A DNA stretch of 64,000 bases, from NCBI GenBank assembly GCA_001913845.2, contig MKGP02000067.1, positions 34,005 to 98,004 of the forward strand, given 5' to 3'. A program made the position numbers and the translations under genes. Numbering within the stretch: position 1 is the first letter of the stretch; each line of letters begins with the position of its first letter. Under the pieces are notes generated by a model. That model made no database searches, had not been told where the DNA came from, and saw only the letters and a program-made list of their open reading frames with translations. Positions 38,001 through 42,534 of this stretch are shown here, one piece after another. The DNA comes from Limnothrix sp. CACIAM 69d. Lineage in GTDB: Bacteria; Cyanobacteriota; Cyanobacteriia; CACIAM-69d.

Positions 38001-41000
38001 CAGCGGCGGTGGTGACCTCAGCCGGTGACGAGCGGCCCTTTGCGATCGGGTCTGGCTCGCTGACCTCAGGCGATCGGGCAACACAACCGAGCCGATCGCA
38101 AAGGGCATCAGTGCCTCGGAAGATGGCCACTTGGGTCGCATGGCTGGCCAGGAGTTGTTCAAAGGCGGCCAGGCCTTCTTCCGTGCCAATGGCCCCAATC
38201 CCCAGCCGCTGAAGTCGTTTGCGATACATGGGCGCAGTGACTCGGCCGCTTTCGCCCCAATAGCCCCAGTTACAGACCACCCAGTGAACCGCCGGGCGTT
38301 GCCGCTGCATCTGGGCCATGTAGGCATCTTGGTAGGCACAGCCGGCCACATAATTCCCCTGGCCCGCATTGCCAAGGAAGGAATTCAAGGAGGAAAAACA
38401 GGCGAAAAAGTCCAGCTGATCGAGAACCGTGGCCTGGGCCAAGGCCCGGATGCCCGCAGCCTTGACCCCAAAAGCCACCTGAAAGTCAGTCTCGCTCATT
38501 TGTGCCAACAGGCCATCCCGCAGCACCAGGGCGGAATGAATCACGCCATGGATTGCGCCATAGCGCGATCGCAGGGTGGCAAACAGGGACTCGATCGCGG
38601 CCGCATCCGTAATATCCACCGCCTCATAGGTGGCCGTGGCTCCGGCGGTGATCAAGGCTTGCAGGAGTTCTTGAATCGCTGCATCCAACGGCCGCCGCCC
38701 CAACAACACCAGCCGCAGCCCCGGGATCCTGGCGGCCCATCGCTGGGCCAGGGCGGCTCCAATGCCTCCTGCGCCACCCGCAATCACGTAAACCCCGCCG
38801 GGCCTGAGGGGCAAGGGCGATGGGGTTGCAGGCGTGGGGGGAACTGGGATGGCAACCAGGTCACGCCGATAGAGACCGCTCGATCGCAGCGCCAGCTCAC
38901 AGCGCTGGGAAGTCGCCGACAGATTAATCGTCAAAGCTGCTAGCAGGGAGGACGCTTGGCCGTTAGCCAGCCAGGTCTCATTCACATCCACATGGCCCAT
39001 CTGCCAATGGGGAGACTCCGCCGCCAAACTGTGCAGCAAGCCCACGATCGCCGCCGCATCCGGTTGTGGGGTTTCGGTGGGTTCCACCGCCGCCGCCCCC
39101 GTTGTGATCACCCGTAGCGCTAAGGGCGTTGGGGAGGGGAATCGCTCCTGAAGCGTCTTCAAGAACCGCCATAGCAAGATCGGCCCTTCCTCCCCGATCG
39201 CGGGCCAATACCAAACCGTGGTGATGGTTGGGGCAGAGTCAGGGCGATCGGGCCATTGCTCAAGTACCTGTCCCCGGTGGGCCAGCATCGCCGCCTCACG
39301 AATCACCGCCGGAATCGGCCCCTGAGCGGAGCAAAGCAACCCCCAACCCGCCTCTTCCAACACCGTTTCGCTGGCCAGGTTCGGGGCGGGGCACGGTTGC
39401 CATTGGGGCTGGAACCATCGCAACGGCTCCTGGTCGATCGGCTCTGAGGGGGGTTCCCGATCGGGCCTAGGAGGCTCGGGTGCAGCCGGTTGCTGCCCTT
39501 GCGCGGGTTGCCATTGGGCCATTTGCAACCGCCCCCCTTGAATCAGAAACACTCGATTGCCGTGGCGATCTAAGCCCATCAGATCAAATTGCCCACCGCG
39601 CGATCGGCGATGGGTACAGCGCACCCCAATCCGCCGCACATCCACCAGCGAGCCATCTAACCAGCAGGCATCAATGCCGTAGGGCACTAATAACGGCTCC
39701 AAGGGCGGCTCGGGTTTCGGTTCCCGTTGGAGGTCACGGGAATTCAAGGAGCCGGCCGGCTGGGGTAATGCACCCACCGGGTTAGCCCCATTCGCCAGCA
39801 ATGTGGCCGCCACCTGAAATGCCGCATCCACGATCGCCCAGTCTTCGCCCCCCGTTTCTCGAACCTCTCCCCAAGCCCAGTCCTGTAAAACCGTCACTTG
39901 GGTTAGGCATTGGCAACTGAAGCCATAGTCCAAACCCCGGGCCAAGAAAAATTGCCGCAGGGCGATCGCGTCGTAAACCGTTGCCGCCGCCATTGTCTGG
40001 GCGGTTAACTCTGGTGCTTGCTCCAACAGGGCCGGGGCTGGCTTGGCCGGGCCACCTACGGTGGCCCGACAAAACACCTGTCCCGCCGAGTCCACAATTT
40101 GGAAAATTTCCCCTTCGGCCCCTTGGCCGCCGGTCTGCAACATTACGGTCAGTGGGTCGCGATCGACCACCGCCGGGGCCAAAAACCGCACATCGCGCCA
40201 CTGCGATCGGGATCTGGCAGGCGCTCCGGCGGCCCCGGCCGCCAACAACATCGTTAAGAAATAGCCCCCCGGAACCACCCCGAGCGATCGCACCCGATGA
40301 TCTCGCAGCATCGGATCCGCCGAAGTGAAGGTGACCGGCCGCGAGAAGCCAGCCCCCAGTGAGTCAGACAGCCGATCGAGGCCGGGCCCCACCGCCGCCG
40401 GCCCCGATCGGCCCAGGAAATCAGCCCCATTCTGCACCCAAGACACAACACACCCCTCCAGCGATGCCACCAATTGACCATCAGCCGCCAACAACAGCAG
40501 ATCGAAACGGTCTTGCGACCCGGGCAACGGTACCGCCGCATAGTCGATCGCCACCCCCGGCCGCCAAACCCGACAGGAAGCCACCTCCGACACCAGCGGA
40601 ATCCCGCGCCGCACCATCGCCGCCTCGCCTACCGGCATCAGCAACGCCGCCGTGAGCCAAGCCGGGTGCAGCAGAAAACTGTGACCATATCCCGCTGCCA
40701 GTGAGCTAAGTTGCCACCGGGTCACAAGCCATTCTTCAGTTCGCCACAAAGCGCCTTGGCCTTGATAAAACTCGCCTAACTGCAAGCCGAATTCTTGCAA
40801 TTCTGCAATCCGATGCGGCCAAACATCACTAGGCTCATGACTATCTAAATGACGCAGCAAAGATAGAGGCAGAGGCGATTGAGCAGTCCCCTCGGTTGCT
40901 AACTTTTTTGTTTCAAGCTGACAATGCAAATAAAGTTGCCAGTGGTCTTGGGCTTCCGCACCTTGAGCCGCCTCAGCGCTGGCCACCGTAATTCGAGTTC

Positions 41001-41289
41001 TGGTAATTCGCGCCTCCGATTCCATGGGCTGAAATACCACTCGTAAATGATGCTTCTGAGATCCCCTGAAAACGATTGGACGAATATAGTGCAAATGATT
41101 AATGACTAGTTCTGTTTGATCTTCATTTAGTTTTGCGTTGCGACTCATCGCAATTCGAAGGATCAGATCTAGTAAGCAACTAAACGGCAGTGTTGGTTGC
41201 TCAAAAACACAATAGTCACGAATAACAGGGTCTTGGAGCTGAACATCAACTTGATAACTTTGTTCAGCACTTTGATTAAGGTCATTCAT
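26083..41289 (-). CDS. PKS B: trans-AT modular polyketide synthase, 5068 aa
   Basis: A complete frame from ATG at 41289 to TAA at 26083-26085. Domain order with key residues: DH0 (catalytic positions Tyr26 and Thr213), DH (His331, Asp488), KR, C-methyltransferase, two nearly identical ACPs (Ser1499, Ser1615), ER; KS (Cys2256), ACP (Ser2789); KS (Cys3094), KR (Tyr3879), ACP (Ser4049); KS (Cys4294), DH (His4761, Asp4923); C-terminal docking helices. There is no AT. It lacks a KS at its start and an ACP at its end, so both end modules are shared with neighbouring proteins. The linkers carry amino-acid repeats: a Pro-rich 16-residue unit three times (33058-33205 region) and an 11-residue Glu-Thr-Asn-Gly unit about three times (32583-32692). 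The first 550-600 bp are much richer in A+T than the rest. A 1.25 kb gap separates it from PKS A. Confidence 0.98.
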   Translation of the reverse strand: MNDLNQSAEQSYQVDVQLQDPVIRDYCVFEQPTLPFSCLLDLILRIAMSRNAKLNEDQTELVINHLHYIRPIVFRGSQKHHLRVVFQPMESEARITRTRITVASAEAAQGAEAQDHWQLYLHCQLETKKLATEGTAQSPLPLSLLRHLDSHEPSDVWPHRIAELQEFGLQLGEFYQGQGALWRTEEWLVTRWQLSSLAAGYGHSFLLHPAWLTAALLMPVGEAAMVRRGIPLVSEVASCRVWRPGVAIDYAAVPLPGSQDRFDLLLLAADGQLVASLEGCVVSWVQNGADFLGRSGPAAVGPGLDRLSDSLGAGFSRPVTFTSADPMLRDHRVRSLGVVPGGYFLTMLLAAGAAGAPARSRSQWRDVRFLAPAVVDRDPLTVMLQTGGQGAEGEIFQIVDSAGQVFCRATVGGPAKPAPALLEQAPELTAQTMAAATVYDAIALRQFFLARGLDYGFSCQCLTQVTVLQDWAWGEVRETGGEDWAIVDAAFQVAATLLANGANPVGALPQPAGSLNSRDLQREPKPEPPLEPLLVPYGIDACWLDGSLVDVRRIGVRCTHRRSRGGQFDLMGLDRHGNRVFLIQGGRLQMAQWQPAQGQQPAAPEPPRPDREPPSEPIDQEPLRWFQPQWQPCPAPNLASETVLEEAGWGLLCSAQGPIPAVIREAAMLAHRGQVLEQWPDRPDSAPTITTVWYWPAIGEEGPILLWRFLKTLQERFPSPTPLALRVITTGAAAVEPTETPQPDAAAIVGLLHSLAAESPHWQMGHVDVNETWLANGQASSLLAALTINLSATSQRCELALRSSGLYRRDLVAIPVPPTPATPSPLPLRPGGVYVIAGGAGGIGAALAQRWAARIPGLRLVLLGRRPLDAAIQELLQALITAGATATYEAVDITDAAAIESLFATLRSRYGAIHGVIHSALVLRDGLLAQMSETDFQVAFGVKAAGIRALAQATVLDQLDFFACFSSLNSFLGNAGQGNYVAGCAYQDAYMAQMQRQRPAVHWVVCNWGYWGESGRVTAPMYRKRLQRLGIGAIGTEEGLAAFEQLLASHATQVAIFRGTDALCDRLGCVARSPEVSEPDPIAKGRSSPAEVTTAAAIEAFLQGFAALDQLAIAGLRQIATRLPAQAVIPSFQRLYEHLGTLPPTAWEAQDPAAQSYRLRQQAQQAPGVGPWLALLDRCLQHYESVLRGEAIAPEVLFPGGSSALVEAVYQGNPPADHFSYQMATRIQQRMQQQDGPLRVLEVGAGTGASTTAILRQLQGQTDRLDYWFTDISPTLVRSAAKRLGPTYPPLQFHTLDLEQPIDPDLLNAFDVVAATNVIHATRNIHHSLTQLGQLLRPGGLLLLNELTQSSPLLTATFGLMPGWWLFVDETERIAGSPLLTADRWQLYLTATGFGAVEISQLPANPVYGQALLSAEKSPSALPTSPPVTMAAPPAPDRPEIASALSSPIAPSTANPVTQPAVNISALEVQIRGLVADCLEVAPEEIEAEGRFADYGLDSISAVDLIRSVNQAFGLELRTTVLFDYPTARSLAQHLQTLPNLQAPLESIPAAVAPPNLAISNPLAAPTASVSPVAPTLPSLDGLETQVRGLVADCLEIAPEEIEAEGRFADYGLDSISAVDLIRSVNQAFGLELRTTVLFDYPTVRSLAQHLQALLPMAVAPTADPVASQSNFTQPNPETRPAAGSPIAPPRPDNGPPVSVPSPTPDRPRTARSTAAAIPDVDFSSLTFPRAVWLTQPGSVAQVQWRSQPITPPAADQVQIAVRAAALNFGDLLCIKGLYPTMPSYPMTPGFEVSGEIIALGANVQNFQVGDQVMALLGESLGGLAEIVNADAVLAVRKPATVSHETAAAFPVTWLTAHQAIERARLQPGERILIQTAAGATGLHAVRMALAIGAEVFATAGSAHKLDYLRQVGVHHAIAYRELDFQTEVMRLSEGRGVDVVINTLAGDAIPKGLRCLAPGGRYVELAMTAWKTSAALDLSTLVDNQSVLSLDLRRWFLRRSPEVPLALEDMAQALAQGAGEGMVDRTFSLAEVRSALAYLESRQSIGKVVITMPTPPAPSTRNPRRGAESAVLAGVIEGADRAIPEPIAIVGMSGRFPDAPTLNDFWQNLQRGVGSCGPVPPDRWDPEALATQTGDPDYRHYCRFGAFLDRVHDWDPLFFRITGVEAQLMSPEQRLFLTEAWQALEDAGIPDRQLNGSDCGIFVAAGAGDYGRWLEQGGVNPDGHVLIGNNVAILGARLAYFLNLQGPCLTVNTACSSSLVAIDLACQSLRSGRCQTAIAGGTFIMHTPQFHLLCGKAGMVSPSGQLRAFAAGADGFVPGEGIAVVVLKRLRDALAEGDRIHGVIRSISVNQDGLSNGITAPNSQSQSALQRRVYAAADIDPATITYVEAHGTGTALGDPIEFEAITRVFREKTEANEFCALGSVKTNIGHTVYTAGLAGLLKVLLAFKHQQIPPSLNFETPNLDICLADSPFYVNRELLPWQPPAGIPRRATVSSFGFSGTNCHLVLDEPPAVNSARLNPAGHAPIAELFLVSAKSEAALQRRCQDLADFLTANPQLSLRRLAANLATRRSHFRYRVAWVADQPATLQTYLLAQATAPCADIEVLAAPSTAASLLAGAAIATGAGRWEALESLGELYRSGHDLDWERLYSKAVAYPLDLPAYPWLPVRCSPQLAQASSLPVAPGAEDGTSDRSPDRPVDPPVNPAAHQAVDRPVDPPINPAVHQPVAQLVDPPANSPTNSPVDRPSPEQDTAYIAALAQVRQLLATTLAIPPDRLTRFEPWNRFGLDSLLIKKLNARLSQVFGPVPPSLFFEQRNLHELTLFLQQTYPEHFAESVAESGLPDLTESSELPKNQEPRNPPQATQGMGIQTNGAQETNGTHTNGLPETNGTQANGIHETNGTHAKPIAPTGTNPQVEPRSLEIAVIGMAGRYPGASTIQDFWQQLAAGQEAIQEVPSDRWNHDLIYDPDPHNPTTSYTRWGGFLDQVDRFDALFFGISPKEAEVMDPQERLFLEVCWHALEDAAYAPSRLMDSQGQGAKGGVFAGVTWGSYQWLAAEAWAQGQVVAVGPSHWGVANRVSHVLNWHGPSLTIDTACSSSLVAVHLACEAIRRGECDLALAGGVNLYLHPSKFVAMSQQQFASRDGRCHSFGAGGDGYGAGEGVGAVVLKPLAQARADGDRIYGIIQGSSVTHGGRTHGYTVPNPLAQSAAIAQALDQSGFAPETVSYIEAHGTGTELGDPVEMAALSRVLGGNRPTPCAIGSVKSNIGHLESAAGIAGLIKVLLQMQHGQLVPSLHADPPNPAIAFAEMGFRVQRQLAPWFPVAGVRRAGVSSFGAGGVNAHLLLESVADAQGQPSGPAPTDQVAPVLIPLSAANPDRLRVLVADLEADLAAHPDRPLGAIAATLQRGREPLGTRLAVVADSVERLRQSLRSWLAGQPDQWTFSGQLPSQRIQAPPALMHDHCSVTQMLLEQGDWLAVAPRWVAGNEVFWPAVGEIISLPGYPFAPERHWLSAGEPMRRPQRPESPPVEGAVLAQRVWRNDVNGRAVDVQGAIVPSEPITLVLSCPEGQAAAWAQTLRQRYPAAIVIPNPLPSQPLPPGPLQGWYVGNGDETESLLGLLRFSQIFSQRLTDDRPLTLVAIAPNPTAAMQAAFLRTLVAEYPHWAAVSLAIAQLPTEPALAWPLEVALPLPHPGQARELALRNGHWQECRLVEIVLDPSAPSDSRSPGPGWRKGGVYLITGGFGGLGQLLARYLAREFQAHLILLGRHRLDRERVRFIQEIQSLGGEAIYLSADLTGSESLDEALRRARQRFGPLQGVIHGAGVLADQAIALKDEASFRQVLAPKVTGTRLLAAATATDPLDFFLLFSSLVSVLGNPGQGDYAAANAFLNEFAAQDPRRWVIGLPLWQDGGMQIPAEHLHHLRQTTGLAPMPTEAGLALLTDWLAAGPAALVAAWGDRALLRRFLGLESQPESQPESPSALQSTARSGLAANPQLVQTPNHAPNHSLGSHLETVAAQEQLQTELRTLFGRELKIAPERLDPEAGLDIYGLDSVAVRRLTAQLETRFGPLPKTLLFHHRTLRSLAEHLQTRSPQPAIAPAASSANPDPLTLAAAPVEREATPEPIAIIGCHGRFPGAETLDHLWTLLAQGGESITDVPPDRWDHALFYDPQPGQLGKTYARWGGFLEQVDQFDPLFFGITPKDAELIDPQERLFLESAWLALENAGYRPDALDSDDPDRPHATGVFAGVTWGSYHLLALDAWRAGVPSFPNSSFWSVANRVSYTLNLQGPSMPVDTACSASLSAIHLACESLRRGECQLAIAGGVNLYLHPVKYVQMAHLRFASTDGKCRSFGAGGDGYVPGEGVGTVILKPLAAALRDRDPIQAVIRGSAMNHGGKTNGYTVPNPQAQAQVVRLALERAQLAAHDLSYLEAHGTGTSLGDPIEMDGLQLTFARDPQVQPGHCAIGSIKSNIGHLESAAGIAGLCKILLQLKHRQLVPSLHSDRPNPAIDFEHSPFRLQRTRSPWAGPAPLRAGLSSFGAGGSNAHVIVEEAPAHVRSGLESPRSTQPELIILSARTPQLLRITARNLANFLQNDPTANLADLAFTLQVGRRPAAHRLAVVVDSIAQLQRVLTDFGQDQPQGDGTSNLWLGEVQPGQPAPPPLAAADLADRSALSTLAQHWIQGGSVDWTALPRPVPPVRLALPGSPFDRRRCWIPLPTTVAPPLAPELLPVSSAITNGEQAPAPDRPWGVSYTIDSHNPIAQEHQVSGRPTLPGSALLDLVAETIRQGNGAATWGTVGGFAEVTWMRRAEVPDQGLTLRVALTASADRIRFTVENAQGIAYASGQALRAIERPPALPAEFADLLGAKGQPLSIQAFYEIFDQTGVAYGANFRGVQQVEWLPGGTRAQLVISPLTAPVFSPMGQRLDMVWQTVQAELQRQTAHHQLWLPFMVESVQWFGPWPAAGTVLVRSSPLGSASATAADEQALRRFHLALLDPQGQLVAIIRNFCVKAVKASSAVQPVQAVVPSALPPPSLERELLTVLAELAQGEQSLEETDRQLATLLSRAVKIEP
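26250..28940 (-). other. Module 5, first half: KS-DH plus C-terminal docking helices
   Basis: The KS (about 28940-27640) reads DTACSAS with Cys at 28408-28410, EAHGTGT and NIGHLESAAG. The DH (about 27060-26250) has EHQVSGRPTLPGS with His at 27007-27009 and LDMVWQ with Asp at 26521-26523, so it should be active. After it comes a 35-residue helical tail with LAELAQGEQSLEETDRQL (about 26200-26100), resembling the start of PKS C. The KR, cMT and ACP of this module are in PKS C. Confidence 0.9.
29030..32530 (-). other. Module 4: KS-KR-ACP
   Basis: The KS (about 32530-31255) has Cys at 32008-32010, EAHGTGT and NIGHLESAAG. The KR, with its structural subdomain, covers about 30500-29560, has TGGFGGLG and Tyr at 29653-29655 in QGDYAAAN, and keeps an LxD-type aspartate (VLAD). 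The ACP has GLDSV with Ser at 29143-29145. A 12-bp repeat near 29367-29400 encodes Glu-Ser-Gln-Pro repeats in the KR-ACP linker. Expected result: a beta-hydroxy extension. Confidence 0.92.
32583..32692 (-). repeat. Imperfect 33-bp repeats encoding an Asn-Gly-rich interdomain linker
   Basis: About three copies of an 11-residue unit starting ETNGT (such as ETNGTHTNGLP) lie between the ACP of module 3 and the KS of module 4. They probably form a flexible linker. Confidence 0.85.
32800..35040 (-). other. Module 3: KS-ACP, no reductive domains
   Basis: The KS (about 35040-33755) has NTACSSS with Cys at 34522-34524, EAHGTGT and NIGHTVYTAG. The only other domain is an ACP with GLDSL, Ser at 32923-32925. 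About 750 bp between them hold the KS-flanking subdomain and Pro-rich repeats. Expected result: a beta-keto unit. The ACP lacks the Trp downstream of the Ser that marks beta-branching carriers, so beta-branching is not supported. Confidence 0.9.
33058..33205 (-). repeat. 48-bp repeats encoding a Pro-rich interdomain linker
   Basis: Three copies of a 16-residue unit resembling DRPVDPPVNPAAHQAV, the third degenerate, lie just before the ACP of module 3. Their role is probably only as a spacer. Confidence 0.85.
35125..41260 (-). other. Module 2, second half: DH0-DH-KR-cMT-ACP-ACP-ER
   Basis: DH0 (about 41260-40430) has Tyr for the catalytic His (RDYCVFEQPTLPFS, codon 41212-41214) and Thr for the Asp (HPAWLTAAL, codon 40651-40653). 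The second DH (about 40340-39500) has DHRVRSLGVVPGG with His at 40297-40299 and VDAAFQ with Asp at 39826-39828. The KR (about 38810-38210) has AGGAGGIG and QGNYVAG. The cMT (about 37595-37215) has LEVGAGTGAST, NVIHATRN and LNELT. Two ACPs follow (Ser codons 36793-36795 and 36445-36447), then an ER of the NAD(P)H-dependent medium-chain type (about 36105-35125) with LNFGDLL and QTAAGATGLHA. Expected result: a fully reduced, alpha-methyl unit. Confidence 0.9.
36333..36871 (-). repeat. Near-identical direct repeat encoding the tandem ACPs
   Basis: The stretches 36333-36523 and 36681-36871 differ at only about ten positions over roughly 190 bp, with a period of 348 bp (116 residues). Each encodes an ACP core with GLDSISAVDL. 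This suggests a recent duplication or ongoing gene conversion of the carrier protein. Confidence 0.93.
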
Positions 41290-41387
41290 TGGTCATGAAG
41301 GATTTTGAATCTCAATCTTTCAGGAATATTGACCAGGCTCAAGATCTTTATAGAAGCTCTGATATTGGCTGATTTCAACAACTGAAT

Positions 41388-41408
41388 CACAATTGATCGG
41401 CAATTGTG
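41388..41408. promoter_or_regulatory. Perfect palindrome upstream of PKS B, possible operator
   Basis: CACAATTG, five bases, CAATTGTG. It lies about 100 bp before the start codon of PKS B. A role as a repressor or activator site is a guess from symmetry and position only. Confidence 0.35.
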
Positions 41409-41777
41409 CAAATAGCGAAAATCATGCCAATTCGAGATCAATTCGCTAGCCAGAATCAGGTTAAAACAAATTTATTCTTCCAAAAGCAAAGCTTGAAAGC
41501 ACAGAAAACGCCTGAGAATGATGAAAAACTATGAATTCTTGAGGAAAAGAACAAACCGATAGAGGCTTGATTGATGTTAGCTTTTGATAGATAAGCAAAA
41601 GCTATTTTGATTCTTTGGGTAGAATTTCTGGATTTGGTTCAGTGTTATACAGTTTTTCGGCAGCAAACTTTTCTGGATCAAGGTTGATTGCCCTTGATTG
41701 GTCACTGGTAGTGAATACCAAATTAGTTCACCTGAGAACCAAAAGGCATTTTCCACAAAACGTTAAGACGTTCTATA

Positions 41778-41819
41778 ACCGAAATTTTCGATGAGGAACC
41801 TATTGGACGAAATTTCGGT
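41778..41819. repeat. Inverted repeat (12-13 bp arms) upstream of PKS B
   Basis: The left arm ACCGAAATTTTCG (41778-41790) pairs with the right arm CGAAATTTCGGT (41808-41819), with one bulged base and a 17-nt loop. It could fold in the leader RNA of PKS B or be a protein-binding site. Confidence 0.5.
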
Positions 41820-41930
41820 AAAAGCTTGGTGGCACTTCAAACGTTAACCTGTGGTTACCCCCTTTGTCGAGTATATCATCAGCCCCTAATTCCGATGATA
41901 GGGTTGCCAAGGAAATCCTGGCAACAAAAT

Positions 41931-41952
41931 ATCCAATAATAATCCAATAATA
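41931..41952. repeat. 11-bp tandem duplication (ATCCAATAATA x2)
   Basis: Two perfect adjacent copies in the gap between PKS A and PKS B. They belong to the same class of short duplications seen in other gaps of this cluster. Confidence 0.85.
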
Positions 41953-42534
41953 AAATTATGTTTATGGATCGGTTTATGGAGATGATACTCCTTGGCTGAT
42001 CATGCGGAAGTAAAGGACAAAACCTAAGCATTGCTCGCTTTGCAGGATTCCAGCATCTCTAAAACTTAGTTTTGTTTACGGTTCTTAACTTGAATTTCTA
42101 AAGAGCAACTCCCATGAAATAGCAAGTATTGAAAGTTACACAGGATGAGTCTCGAATATTTTCATTGGGCATTGGGGTTCCTTGATTTGTTAATTTCAAT
42201 ACAATCTCTTTCAGAATCTGGATCGCTCAAAGATGGCAAGGAGGTTCAAGGGAGGCTCACCGGATTGTTTGGGGCCTAATTTTGCAATCGCAAGGACTTT
42301 TAAAGGAGGAAAAGTCAGAGGGTTATTTGTGATCCTGTTTGAATTGAGACCTTTGGAGGGTCTGAATAGCCATCTTCCAAGCCCCAGCTTGAATAGCTGC
42401 GGCCTGGCGGGCACGATCGGATCGGCATGGCCGGAGATGCGGGCCCGTTGCTGGCGAATTCTGACCGTCTAGGGATCTGCGGTTAAACATCGCCCTACGA
42501 TCGAACCAAGGCCGCTGGCTGCTGTCCCGATCGC

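Larger units (their letters stand above)
41290..42534. other. 1245-bp AT-rich gap between PKS A and PKS B
   Basis: No convincing gene is seen; the short frames near 42211-42472 have no recognisable domain. It contains an 8-5-8 perfect palindrome at 41388-41408, a hairpin with 7-bp arms at 41903-41925, a larger inverted repeat at 41778-41819, and an 11-bp tandem duplication at 41931-41952. A weak promoter-like pair reads TATAAA (minus strand, 41347-41352) and TTGAAA (41373-41378), but its 20-bp spacer is too long for confidence. The gap probably holds the promoter of PKS B and C. Confidence 0.6.

Noticed and set aside
39500..40340. Second DH of module 2 as a pyran synthase
   Set aside because: It keeps both the catalytic His and the Asp of DAAFQ; pyran synthases lose the Asp. 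A dehydratase fits better.
41347..41378. TATAAA/TTGAAA promoter upstream of PKS B
   Set aside because: The 20-bp spacing is outside the normal range and AT-rich sequence gives many such matches; mentioned only in the gap description.
42211..42472. Short frames of 67 and 79 codons in the gap between PKS A and PKS B
   Set aside because: They overlap on opposite strands, show no recognisable domain or good ribosome-binding site, and look accidental.
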